Of a DNA stretch of 64,000 nucleotides, positions 39,237 to 47,716 are shown piece by piece. The notes below the pieces were generated by a model. It saw only the letters and a program-made list of their open reading frames with translations, searched no databases and was not told the DNA's origin. The DNA is from Mucilaginibacter sp. dw_454 (GTDB taxonomy: Bacteria > Bacteroidota > Bacteroidia > Sphingobacteriales > Sphingobacteriaceae). Where the stretch lies: contig NZ_JAAVVB010000008.1 in the NCBI RefSeq assembly GCF_018449775.1, positions 62,001 to 126,000 on the forward strand. Reading direction: 5' to 3'. Both the position numbers and the translations under genes were made by a program. How positions within the stretch are numbered: the stretch's first letter is position 1; each line of letters begins with the position of its first letter.

Positions 39237-41993
39237 GTGAATAAATACGTCTTAAGTTTCTTTCTTTTGCTGGCAACTGCGTCAGTTTGGGGCCAAAGTA
39301 AATCAAAGGTTAACCTGGTTAGCTCCACTACTATGCGGGCAACATCCGGGCCAAACGGCACCCGTACTATCAAAGTGCATAACGGTATATTTAAGCAAGA
39401 TTATTCTACCCTTACCTCAGACAGCGCTTACTTTTATCCCGACCAAAATATGGTTGATGCCTTTGGCCATGTGGTCATAAACCAGGGCGATACGGTACAT
39501 ATTTACTCGGACAAGCTTAATTACAACGGTAACACTAAAATAGCCATATTGACCGACCATGTGATCATGGTTGATAAAGACGCCACGCTTACCACCAATA
39601 ACTTTACTTACAATACCGCTACCCGTATAGGTACTTACGTGGACGGTGGAAAATTGGTAAATAAAGATAATACCGTAAACAGTAAAAACGGCTATTACTT
39701 CGCTTTTACGCGCGATGCTTATTTTAGGTACGATGTAGTCTGCAAAACGCCCGATGCCGTTATTAAAACCGACACCATGCGTTATAACGCAGGTACGCGC
39801 ATCAATTATTTTTATGGGCCAACCATTATTGAAGGAAAGGACAAAGACAACCTTTATACCGAAAACGGCACCTACAATACCATTCTAAAACAAGCTGCTT
39901 TCGGCAAAAAAAACCTGTATACGCAAAAAACCAAATCGCTTAAAGGCGATAGTTTGTTTTATGACAGGATAACGGGTTATGGCCGCGCGGTAAAACACGT
40001 AACTTTTACCGATACCGAACAAAAAGTGACACTCAAGGGCGATCTTGGCGAGTATTTTAAGACTAAAGAACTGGCCGTGGTAACCCAAGACCCGTACATG
40101 ATTATGGTTACCGAGGATAGCACTGCCGCCAAACCTGCTCCACTTTCGCGGGCAGATAGTCTAAAGCTGGCCAATGCACCTAAACTTGGTAAAACTGATT
40201 CTCTACTGAAGAGAATGCCGGGTATTGGTTTCAGAAAACCTGGCGATAAAAGGCTTTCGGCCGATTCACTGATTAAGCACAATAAAGCTACTGTAGATAC
40301 GCTTAATAAAGCCGTAAAAAAGCTAAATAATGGCAAGCCTTTAGATAACAAGCAATTGCAGGCAATTAAAGATTCTGCCGGCAAACAACTGCCTGCCGTA
40401 CAAAAACTGATAGCGGCCAATAATAATTCGTCGGCCAATAAAATGACATTGCAGGCTGTCAGAGATTCTATGACTAAGCAATTGCCCGCCGCTAAGAAAA
40501 TTCTCGCGGCCAATACAAAACCATCTGCAACTAAAAAACCAGTAATAGCCCCGCCAACTACTAAATTTCCAAATAAGGTCATTCCTACCTTCGTGAGTGT
40601 TTACAAGTATGCGGATACCATGAAAGAGGTTGCCAAGCCGCGGCCCAATATTCGCTATGATTCATTATATTTTGTGGGTGATACTTTAACTACACAGATG
40701 ATAACGATTAAGGATCTCAAAATCCTTAAACAGCACCAATATGATTTGGAGCATCCGGACACAACCATTAAAAAGGCCCCGGTGGTAAAGAAAGCTTCTG
40801 CGGCAGAGAATGCCAAAGCGGCAAAATATATTGAAAAGGAACCATTTGTCATTATGATAGATATGGCATTCCCATACTATGATTATTTTGCGAACTGGCC
40901 CAAGCCATCATCGGCTATACGTGTGCTTGCTAAAGCGCCGGTGATAGCTAATGTCATTAAAAAACCGGCTGTATTAAAAAAACCTACAGTGAAATTAACG
41001 GCCAAAGATTCGCTGGCAGCTAAACAAAAAGCTGATTCTATTGCTGCTTTTATTAAATCGAAAGAGTTGCCCGATACGATGCGGGTTAGGATTGTAAAAG
41101 CCTATAATAATGCCAAGCTGTTCAAGTCTGATTTACAGGCTAAGGCTGATTCTTTTTTTTATACAAGTTCAGATTCAACCATCCGGATGTATAATAAACC
41201 GATGATCTGGACGCAGTCATCACAGTTATCCGGCGATACCATCAACCTGCAGTTAAAAAACAAAAAACTGGACAACCTGGATATGTATCCGGCGGCGTTT
41301 ATAGTCAATGTTGAAAAAAACGACTCAACCTTTTTTAACCAGGCCGGCGGCAAATTTATGCACGGTACTTTTAAAAATAGTAAGCTCAATTCGTTTGATA
41401 TCATCGGCAATGCCGAAACCATTTATTTTAAGCGCGACAGTGCCACAAACATAGTAACAGACATGTCGAGAACGCAGAGCGGTAAGGCTCACTTCAATTT
41501 TGTAAACGGCGAGATCAACAACAACTCTTTTGCCGAAAAATATGAAGCAAGGGGCTTCCCTATCCGCAAAACCAAAGACGACGACAGGATATTGAAAGGC
41601 TTTATCTGGAAACCAAAAGACAGGCCGGCATCAAAAGAGGCAATTTTGGCTCACAGAAAACCTACTACAACCAGTTCGTCTAAGAATACCGCATCTAAAC
41701 CGGGCGACATTAAGGGAACTACAGGCAAGGCTAGCGCTAAAAAATCGGGCAAAGACACCACTGGCGCTGTCATTAAATCAAAAGGCGATAGCGTGATCAG
41801 AAAACCTGCGGGTATTAAAGCGGCAACGGATACGCTGAGCAAAAAACCGGTCACCTTAAACCCGGCAAAGGGCATGACGCCAAACCCTGCAGTACCAAAT
41901 ACTAAGGCGGACACTGGTAATCATCAGACTATAAAAGTTGGTAGAGATAGTACACGCAAGGACACTACAGCGAAAAAGCCGGGAAAATCTTGA
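39237..41993 (+). CDS. OstA-like outer-membrane/LPS-assembly-related protein
   Basis: A 918-residue exported protein. GTG at 39237 starts the signal peptide (VLSFFLLLATASVWGQ), and no later start would keep it. Residues 35-290 are OstA/LptA-like beta-jellyroll repeats (NGIFKQDYSTLTSDSAYFYP, DAFGHVVINQGDT, KIAILTDHVIMVD). Residues 300-640 form a long Lys/Ala/Pro/Asp-rich linker with internal repeats, and around 660-790 jellyroll-like motifs return (MIWTQSSQLSGDTINLQL, GNAETIYFKRD). The C terminus is basic and Lys/Thr/Pro-rich. Bacteroidota OstA-like proteins are thought to work in LPS or outer-membrane assembly with the Lpt system; lptB is at 12 kb. Exact role uncertain. Confidence 0.82.
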   Translation: MNKYVLSFFLLLATASVWGQSKSKVNLVSSTTMRATSGPNGTRTIKVHNGIFKQDYSTLTSDSAYFYPDQNMVDAFGHVVINQGDTVHIYSDKLNYNGNTKIAILTDHVIMVDKDATLTTNNFTYNTATRIGTYVDGGKLVNKDNTVNSKNGYYFAFTRDAYFRYDVVCKTPDAVIKTDTMRYNAGTRINYFYGPTIIEGKDKDNLYTENGTYNTILKQAAFGKKNLYTQKTKSLKGDSLFYDRITGYGRAVKHVTFTDTEQKVTLKGDLGEYFKTKELAVVTQDPYMIMVTEDSTAAKPAPLSRADSLKLANAPKLGKTDSLLKRMPGIGFRKPGDKRLSADSLIKHNKATVDTLNKAVKKLNNGKPLDNKQLQAIKDSAGKQLPAVQKLIAANNNSSANKMTLQAVRDSMTKQLPAAKKILAANTKPSATKKPVIAPPTTKFPNKVIPTFVSVYKYADTMKEVAKPRPNIRYDSLYFVGDTLTTQMITIKDLKILKQHQYDLEHPDTTIKKAPVVKKASAAENAKAAKYIEKEPFVIMIDMAFPYYDYFANWPKPSSAIRVLAKAPVIANVIKKPAVLKKPTVKLTAKDSLAAKQKADSIAAFIKSKELPDTMRVRIVKAYNNAKLFKSDLQAKADSFFYTSSDSTIRMYNKPMIWTQSSQLSGDTINLQLKNKKLDNLDMYPAAFIVNVEKNDSTFFNQAGGKFMHGTFKNSKLNSFDIIGNAETIYFKRDSATNIVTDMSRTQSGKAHFNFVNGEINNNSFAEKYEARGFPIRKTKDDDRILKGFIWKPKDRPASKEAILAHRKPTTTSSSKNTASKPGDIKGTTGKASAKKSGKDTTGAVIKSKGDSVIRKPAGIKAATDTLSKKPVTLNPAKGMTPNPAVPNTKADTGNHQTIKVGRDSTRKDTTAKKPGKS
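40345..40530 (+). repeat. Internal tandem repeat in the OstA-like linker
   Basis: Two units of about 31 codons: LQAIKDSAGKQLPAVQKLIA followed by LQAVRDSMTKQLPAAKKILA, each then AAN. The unit also contains an A/K-rich spacer. Confidence 0.7.
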
Positions 41994-42026
41994 GTCCTGA
42001 TTAGCATTCAATCTGTATACACCACC

Positions 42027-42121
42027 ACGTCATCGTGAGCGAGGTACGAGCGTGACGATCTCCGGCAAAGCGATTATTAGCAACCTTGCCGGAGATTGCC
42101 ACGCTACGCTCGCAATGACGT
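42027..42121. repeat. Long intergenic inverted repeat (family A copy 3)
   Basis: The left arm starts ACGTCATCGTGAGCGAG and the right arm ends CGCTCGCAATGACGT; inner arms GATCTCCGGCAA and TTGCCGGAGATT. Same GTCATTGCGAG words as copies 1 and 2. Confidence 0.8.
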
Positions 42122-42140
42122 GATGGGGGATTGCGTTTAC

Positions 42141-42719
42141 TTATAAACTATTCAAAAACTCCGTAAGCTGCTCAACCGCGATGGCGCGATGGCTGATATT
42201 ATTTTTTTGCTCGAGAGTCATTTCGGCAAAGGTGGTGTCATAGCCGTTGGGCTGAAAGATAGGGTCGTATCCAAAACCGCCGTTACCGCTTATTGTCTTG
42301 CGGATCGTGCCTTCTATCGTCCCTTCAAAGAAATACTCCTCACCTTCCCAAATTAAAGAAATCACCGTACGGAACCTTGCCTTGCGATTAGAATTATCGC
42401 CCAAACTTTCTAAAACTTTAGCAATATTGGCGGCATGATTACCATGTGTACCCGCATAGCGCGCAGAGTAAACACCGGGTTCATTATTTAGCGCATCAAT
42501 TTCCAGTCCGCTGTCGTCGCCAAAACAGTTTACCTGATATTTATTGTAAATGTATTTGCTTTTAATAGAGGCATTCTCGGCAAAGGTGACACCGATTTCT
42601 TCGATATCATCATGGCAATCTATATCGTTAAGGCTTAACAGTTTAATGCGCCCGGCCAGCTTGGCTTCAACCTCCTCTAATTTATGGGCATTATTTGTGG
42701 CAAATACCAGTTGCTGCAT
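42141..42719 (-). CDS. rdgB: Non-canonical purine NTP pyrophosphatase (RdgB/HAM1)
   Basis: The 192 residues match RdgB/HAM1/ITPase: FATNNAHKLEEVE at residues 5-17, the catalytic-loop FAENASIKSKYIYNKY, DDSGLEIDALNNEPGVYSARYAG (about 68-90) and the late GGFGYDPIF (about 147-155) and HRAIAVEQL (about 177-185). It removes inosine, xanthosine and other non-canonical purine triphosphates, giving the monophosphate and pyrophosphate and so preventing DNA damage. Its start lies 4 bases downstream of the neighbouring gene's stop, so it is translated in an operon with it. Confidence 0.96.
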   Translation of the reverse strand: MQQLVFATNNAHKLEEVEAKLAGRIKLLSLNDIDCHDDIEEIGVTFAENASIKSKYIYNKYQVNCFGDDSGLEIDALNNEPGVYSARYAGTHGNHAANIAKVLESLGDNSNRKARFRTVISLIWEGEEYFFEGTIEGTIRKTISGNGGFGYDPIFQPNGYDTTFAEMTLEQKNNISHRAIAVEQLTEFLNSL

Positions 42720-42723
42720 ATTC

Positions 42724-43353
42724 CTATAGATTTTTCATTTGCTCCCAAAAAGCCTTTTTGTTATCAGTACTGCTCATCATTTCATCAAAACTGAAGCTGT
42801 ACAGCAAAGAAGCAGCAGGCGCTTGTTTAAGCTGGTTAAGCTCGGGCACATTCAGCCCTGCGGGGATGGCGTTTTTACCTAATACCAAAACTTTCTTCGG
42901 CGCAAAAAACCGGTAGATATCACCCCATTTATTAATTTCTATTTTAGCGATATTAAGTATAGCTACGTCGTCCAGTTCTACTTCCTTACGCTTCAGAATA
43001 TTTTGCAAAGCGGTTAAATGCTCCTGGTCCATAAAATCATGCCCGGTATAATGTGTAAATATCAAAAAGGATTTTTTATTAGCGCCCAGGTAATTAAATG
43101 GTTTGGTGGCGGGTGGCGGGGTTTGAGGTTCCGGTTGTAGAATTTCTGCTTCAGGTTTTACGGATTCGGAGTCAACTTGCGCAACTGTTATCGGTGCAGG
43201 TTCTTCAACAACAGGTACCGGTTCGATAACTTCCGCAGGTTCAATTAAAGGTACAGATCCGGCTATTGGTGGGGCAAAAGTTTTTTCGTTAGGCAAAATA
43301 TAAATTTCGTCCTGGAAAATATACTTCAATGCGGCCGGGTTCTCTGCTCTCAC
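42724..43353 (-). CDS. Hypothetical protein, possible divergent HolD (pol III psi-like)
   Basis: A 209-residue protein with a GTG start. An N-terminal part (1-40) is followed by a Pro/Glu-rich linker of about 50 residues (EPVPVVEEPAPI, PEPQTPPPATKP) and a compact C-terminal domain (about 95-209): NKKSFLIFTHYTGHDFM, VLVLGKNAIPAGL and a terminal FSFDEMMSSTDNKKAFWEQM. The order of a strand-rich core, a 'LvLG' strand and a final 'K-x-x-(F/L)W-x-x-(M/L)' helix recalls HolD, the psi subunit of the DNA polymerase III clamp loader, whose N-terminal tail binds chi. Likeness is weak and from memory. The gene is in an operon with rdgB (4-base gap). Confidence 0.4.
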   Translation of the reverse strand: MRAENPAALKYIFQDEIYILPNEKTFAPPIAGSVPLIEPAEVIEPVPVVEEPAPITVAQVDSESVKPEAEILQPEPQTPPPATKPFNYLGANKKSFLIFTHYTGHDFMDQEHLTALQNILKRKEVELDDVAILNIAKIEINKWGDIYRFFAPKKVLVLGKNAIPAGLNVPELNQLKQAPAASLLYSFSFDEMMSSTDNKKAFWEQMKNL

Positions 43354-43528
43354 TTTAACAAATTTTAACCAAAAATAGTTAAAGTGTTTGATGCTTTATT
43401 GGCATATTCGCATAATTCTAAAACTGCGGATATTAAAAGGCTGGGTTTTACAGTTATATATTGATAAATTTTACCGAAATTCGGGCGTTTTCGCAGGTGT
43501 AGCCTGCAGCATATTTTAAAAAGCATAA

Positions 43529-44932
43529 ATGAGAAAGATTGGGTTAGTAGCTCTTGGATTGGTTTTATTTGCCACTGCCGTTAACGCGCAGAAAAAAATT
43601 CAATTAGATAAGATTGTTGCAGTAATAGGTAACAGCATTGTACTGCAATCAGACATAGAAGGCATGAATGCCCAGTACCTGTACCAAAATCAGCATGCTG
43701 ATAAATGCGCATTGGTGCAGGACCAGGTGTCGACAAAAATTCTGGTACAACAAGCTGCTATAGATAGTATCGAGGTAAAAGACGAGGAGATTGATGCCGA
43801 TATTGACAAGCGCGTTCGTTACTCGGTGCAGCGTGCCGGTGGCCAGGACCGTTTAGAGCAGGCTTTGGGTCGTTCTATCCTGCAATATAAAGAAGAGATA
43901 AGACCAGACGTAAGGGAAATGCTGGTTGCGCAAAAAATGCGTGCACACATTACCGAAAAGCTGAATACTACCCCACAGGATGTAAGAGATTATTTCAGAA
44001 GAATACCTGTTGACAGCTTACCTTCTTTTAACAAAGAGGTAGAGGTTGCCGAGATTGTTATCGACCCTAAATTGAATAAAGAGGAAAAAGATATCTATCG
44101 CCAAAAAGCACAGGACCTGCTTGACCGTATTAAAAAAGGCGAAGATTTTGCGGCATTAGCTACCTTATATTCTCAAGATCCGGGCACAGCGCCGCAAGGT
44201 GGTGATGACGGTTTTATTAACCGCGACATGTATGTAAAGGAATTTACCTCATGGGCTTTCAGATTAAAGGCTGGCGAATACTCGCCGGTATTTGAATCGG
44301 CTGATTATGGCTATTTCTTTTTACAGGTATTAGAGCGCCGCGGCGAGCAGGTACATACCCGCCACGTGTTAATTGCGCCACCAACTACACCAGAAAGTTT
44401 AGATCGCGCCAAGGGGCATGCCGATACGGTGTACAATTTATTAGATAAAAATCGCAAAAATGATTTCTTCGCCGCAGCGGCAGGTTACTACTCAGATAGT
44501 AAAGAAACCAAATACAATGGTGGCTTTATTATGAATGCCGATGGTGTTGAACAGCGCTCTACTTATATCCCTACCGATAAATTAGACCCGCAAATTGAAG
44601 CCGTAGTTGATACCATGAAAGTGGGCGGCATTTCTAAACCGACATTATTTACAGATCGTCAGGGTAAAAAGAGCTACCGTATATTTTATCTGAAATCTGT
44701 AACAGACGCACACAAAGCTAACCTGGAGCAAGATTTTGCTAAATTAAAAGATTACGCTACCAGCGATAAAGTAAACCGTACCATTGCCGATTGGTTCAAC
44801 AAAAAACGCAAGGATACCTATATCAGGATTGACCCTCAATATGGCGATGGATGCCCGGTATTAAAAAGCTGGAGCACGCCTGAGCAAAAGGCGATTATGC
44901 AGGCTGATATTGTACCGGGCGCTACTAAATAA
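43529..44932 (+). CDS. SurA-like periplasmic peptidyl-prolyl isomerase/chaperone
   Basis: A 467-residue exported chaperone. Signal peptide MRKIGLVALGLVLFATAVNA (1-20), SurA_N-like helical domain (about 25-150, starting KIQLDKIVAVIGNSIVLQSD), then two parvulin-type PPIase domains (about 170-280: KAQDLLDRIKKGEDFAALA, PQGGDDGFI; about 285-390: HTRHVLI, KYNGGFIMNADG). SurA proteins escort outer-membrane proteins to BAM and help fold them. The GG-rich linker between PPIase cores and the Bacteroidota-type length support a functional copy. The MoxR gene starts 15 bases after its stop, so the two are probably cotranscribed. Confidence 0.9.
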   Translation: MRKIGLVALGLVLFATAVNAQKKIQLDKIVAVIGNSIVLQSDIEGMNAQYLYQNQHADKCALVQDQVSTKILVQQAAIDSIEVKDEEIDADIDKRVRYSVQRAGGQDRLEQALGRSILQYKEEIRPDVREMLVAQKMRAHITEKLNTTPQDVRDYFRRIPVDSLPSFNKEVEVAEIVIDPKLNKEEKDIYRQKAQDLLDRIKKGEDFAALATLYSQDPGTAPQGGDDGFINRDMYVKEFTSWAFRLKAGEYSPVFESADYGYFFLQVLERRGEQVHTRHVLIAPPTTPESLDRAKGHADTVYNLLDKNRKNDFFAAAAGYYSDSKETKYNGGFIMNADGVEQRSTYIPTDKLDPQIEAVVDTMKVGGISKPTLFTDRQGKKSYRIFYLKSVTDAHKANLEQDFAKLKDYATSDKVNRTIADWFNKKRKDTYIRIDPQYGDGCPVLKSWSTPEQKAIMQADIVPGATK

Positions 44933-44947
44933 TATACCTAAAGCCAT

Positions 44948-45910
44948 ATGAAACATCAGTCCGACGTAGAAGCAGCCGATGCTTTAAAGCAGGCCTATGA
45001 AAAAATACGTTCTGAAATAAGTAACGTTATTGTTGGGCAGGATGAGGTGGTAAAGTTTGTGCTGATCTCTATTTTCAGCAACGGGCATTGTTTATTGGTT
45101 GGTGTGCCGGGGCTGGCTAAAACCTTGCTGGTACAAACTGTATCACAGGTATTGGATCTTGATTTTAACCGCATACAGTTTACGCCGGATTTAATGCCTT
45201 CTGATATTATCGGGGCCGAAATTTTAGGCGAGGACCGGAATTTTAAATTCATTCCCGGACCGGTGTTCTCTAACATTATCCTGGCTGATGAGATTAACCG
45301 TACGCCACCAAAAACGCAGGCTGCTTTGTTAGAAGCTATGCAAGAGAAATCGGTAACCGCCGCTGGTGTCACGCATAAACTGGCGCAGCCATTCTTTGTA
45401 CTGGCTACCCAAAATCCTATTGAGCAGGAAGGCACTTATCCGCTACCAGAGGCGCAGTTAGACCGCTTTATGTTTAAGATATCTTTAAACTATCCTTCGT
45501 TTAAAGAGGAGCTGGAAATTGTTAAAAATACCACCAGCACCGTAAAGCAATCGGTAGAGAAAGTCTTAAATGCCGAACAGATCATTTATTTCCAGCAACT
45601 GGTAAGAAATATCCCGGTAGCAGATAACGTTTTGGAGTATGCCGTTAAGCTGGTTGCCAAAACCCGTCCAGACGGTGAGTTTGCTGCCCCTAACGTAAAA
45701 CGTTTACTAAACTGGGGTGCCGGCCCGCGGGCATCGCAATTCCTGATCCTGGGCGCTAAATGCCATGCAGTGATCAACGGTAAATACTCGCCGGATATTG
45801 AAGATGTACAAGCTGTAGCAAAACCTATATTAAGCCACCGCATCGTACGCAGCTATCACGCGGAAGCGGAAGGGTTATCGACAGATGATATTGTGGCGCA
45901 GTTGTTTTAA
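44948..45910 (+). CDS. MoxR-family AAA+ ATPase
   Basis: The 320 residues hold the MoxR AAA+ core: VGVPGLAKTLL (Walker A, about residues 50-60), FTPDLMPSDIIG with the sensor-loop Asp, FSNIILADEINR (Walker B, about 110-121), KTQAALLEAMQE and sensor-I TQNPIEQEGTYPLPEAQLDRF (about 152-172). MoxR ATPases work as chaperones, usually with von Willebrand A-domain partners such as BatA/BatB or DUF58 proteins. None follows here: the next gene is on the other strand. It follows the SurA-like gene by 15 bases. Confidence 0.93.
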   Translation: MKHQSDVEAADALKQAYEKIRSEISNVIVGQDEVVKFVLISIFSNGHCLLVGVPGLAKTLLVQTVSQVLDLDFNRIQFTPDLMPSDIIGAEILGEDRNFKFIPGPVFSNIILADEINRTPPKTQAALLEAMQEKSVTAAGVTHKLAQPFFVLATQNPIEQEGTYPLPEAQLDRFMFKISLNYPSFKEELEIVKNTTSTVKQSVEKVLNAEQIIYFQQLVRNIPVADNVLEYAVKLVAKTRPDGEFAAPNVKRLLNWGAGPRASQFLILGAKCHAVINGKYSPDIEDVQAVAKPILSHRIVRSYHAEAEGLSTDDIVAQLF

Positions 45911-45950
45911 AAAGATACCGCTCTTTTGTCTTTAAAATTTATCAGATACT

Positions 45951-46628
45951 CTATTCCGGCAACTTGTTGTATTCCTTCTCTAATGCTGATAACACCTTTG
46001 CGATATCCTCATTGTCCGAATTAAGATCTGCTGCCACCGCTAACGTACTTTTGAAGTCTTTTTTTGCTTTTAATTTAAATATCTCATCTATCTTTTGTTT
46101 GGTTGTCGCTTTTATCGTATCCTCGGCTATACTCAAACATGCAGAAGCGCGCCTTGAAGACCCGGCTTTCAAATATTTTTTTGCACCTTCTACTGACGAG
46201 TATACGGCAATGTCAGGATCGGAAGTTTGATGCATTAATGCTTGAAGATGAAAAGCCGCCCCATCAGAGCTATTAGATAAATATTCCTTTTCTTTACCAA
46301 TTTCTTGCTTCAATTCAACTTTGGCGTCATCTATGCTTTTGTTGAAAAACTCTTTCAATGCTATTTCCGCGATTTTACGGTCCGCTTCGATTTCGCTATA
46401 AAGTTGATCCTTGCTTAGCTTTAATTGTTTTTTCTGATACCACTGCACCGCGATTGGTACGCCAATTCCTATTACAGAGAAGAAAAATATAAGTTTGTTC
46501 CAAGCATTATTATAAAACGAATCCATTTTATTCATCAGATCCAAAGAGTCTTTAGAGGACACTCTAACAGTATCTACAATAACTTTTACAACGCGTACTG
46601 TATCATGAATGGTAGAAGGATTGGCCAT
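45951..46628 (-). CDS. Hypothetical single-pass membrane protein with coiled coil
   Basis: A 225-residue protein. A short N-terminal part is followed by a membrane segment (about residues 46-62, KLIFFFSVIGIGVPIAV) and then a Lys/Glu-rich helical coiled coil (about 64-115). The C-terminal half (about 120-225) is alpha-helical and TPR-like: KYLKAGSSRRASACL, KAKKDFKSTLAVAADLN. The topology puts a helical domain on one side of the membrane. No family is recognised. The gene is monocistronic, between MoxR (convergent) and a terminator for the gene to the right. Confidence 0.65.
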   Translation of the reverse strand: MANPSTIHDTVRVVKVIVDTVRVSSKDSLDLMNKMDSFYNNAWNKLIFFFSVIGIGVPIAVQWYQKKQLKLSKDQLYSEIEADRKIAEIALKEFFNKSIDDAKVELKQEIGKEKEYLSNSSDGAAFHLQALMHQTSDPDIAVYSSVEGAKKYLKAGSSRRASACLSIAEDTIKATTKQKIDEIFKLKAKKDFKSTLAVAADLNSDNEDIAKVLSALEKEYNKLPE

Positions 46629-46684
46629 AGTCTAATCTAAAAGGATTTAGGAAATATCTTACGTGAAGGTATAAAAATCTAGTC

Positions 46685-46728
46685 AAAAGAAAAGCGGCTT
46701 ACCATTCTGGTAAGCCGCTTTTCTTTTA
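46685..46728 (-). terminator. Rho-independent terminator after the NTF2-like gene
   Basis: Perfect 19-bp arms (AAAAGAAAAGCGGCTTACC and its complement) around a short loop, T-rich on both sides. It terminates the leftward gene at 46758-47621 and could block read-through in the other direction. Confidence 0.85.
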
Positions 46729-46757
46729 CATCAAGTTCGGCAAATAATCTCTAAGAA

Positions 46758-47621
46758 TTAATTCTCAATAGCCGAAAACACTTCTAACAAAATGTTCCAT
46801 TTGTGGCTGGCGTCAACCTCCCAGATGCGCACGTAGTTGTAATTGCTTACAATATCGCCTTTTTTAATACGGGCGCGGCCGTAGCTGTAGGCCAGGTCAT
46901 TACTGGTTGAGCGGCCACCGCTGATAGTTTCGGCAGATATGGTAATGGCTTCATTGTTTAAAAACTTCATTACCTGCTCTGTACCAATCATTGGTTCAAA
47001 ACCCGGGAAATAGTAACGGCCCTCAGGGCTTAAAAACTCTTTGTAAGCACCTAATGAAGATATGGTTAACCCCTGGTTCAGCATTTTGTCTGTAGCCAGG
47101 ATAATGTTTTTACCGTTAAAGGGGTCTTTATTCTTTACCGGTTTTTTATCAGCGTCAGGCTCTTTAAAATCGGTTGTGGCTTCTTTCTCCATCTCCGGGT
47201 GCTGAATGCCTAAGTCAATCAGCAATTTCAGTTTACCATCGGGGTCGGCATGCCATACAGAAACGTAATCACCAAATACTTTATCGTCGTCAGTTTTGCC
47301 ATTTTGGTACACGTACGGGCCAGCGGTAAATGCCAGATCGCCATCGTACGATATACGGGCTATTTTAGGTGTCCATTGTAAAGTGCCGGGCTGTTTTTCA
47401 ACGCCTTCGTAAAAATCAGTTATTTTAACAACTCTTGGTTTAAAAACTATGCCTTCAGGATCGGCAACAGCTAAAAAGCCGGCTTTAATACCTTTGCGGG
47501 CAACCAGTTTATTGAAGGCATCTTCGGCATCAACTACTTTATTAACCTGCGCCGGGGCCTGGGCCAGGGCAGCTACGGTAAAACAAATAAAAGAGAGGGT
47601 AGCCAGTGCAATTTTTTTCAT
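46758..47621 (-). CDS. Secreted NTF2-like (SnoaL/DUF4440) double-domain protein
   Basis: A 287-residue exported protein with signal peptide to about residue 21 (FTVAALAQAP). Two similar cone-fold halves can be seen: about 28-145 (VVDAEDAFNKLVARKGIKAGF, DLAFTAGPYVYQ, DYVSVWHADPDGK) and about 165-287 (ILATDKMLNQGL, SPEGRYYFPGFEP, DLAYSYGRARIKK, YVRIWEVDASHKW), joined by an Asp/Lys-rich linker. The matched 'dlay/aft-G..v...g....yvriW' strands are the DUF4440 pattern. The fold serves small-molecule binding or catalysis; no activity can be assigned. It has its own terminator. Confidence 0.8.
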   Translation of the reverse strand: MKKIALATLSFICFTVAALAQAPAQVNKVVDAEDAFNKLVARKGIKAGFLAVADPEGIVFKPRVVKITDFYEGVEKQPGTLQWTPKIARISYDGDLAFTAGPYVYQNGKTDDDKVFGDYVSVWHADPDGKLKLLIDLGIQHPEMEKEATTDFKEPDADKKPVKNKDPFNGKNIILATDKMLNQGLTISSLGAYKEFLSPEGRYYFPGFEPMIGTEQVMKFLNNEAITISAETISGGRSTSNDLAYSYGRARIKKGDIVSNYNYVRIWEVDASHKWNILLEVFSAIEN

Positions 47622-47716
47622 TTTTTGTGAGTTAGTGCAATTTTTGATTAATGTTTATCCCGGTTAATTACCGGGACCAAATATCTGCTATAATTTTATA
47701 AACGTTAATTTTTTGA

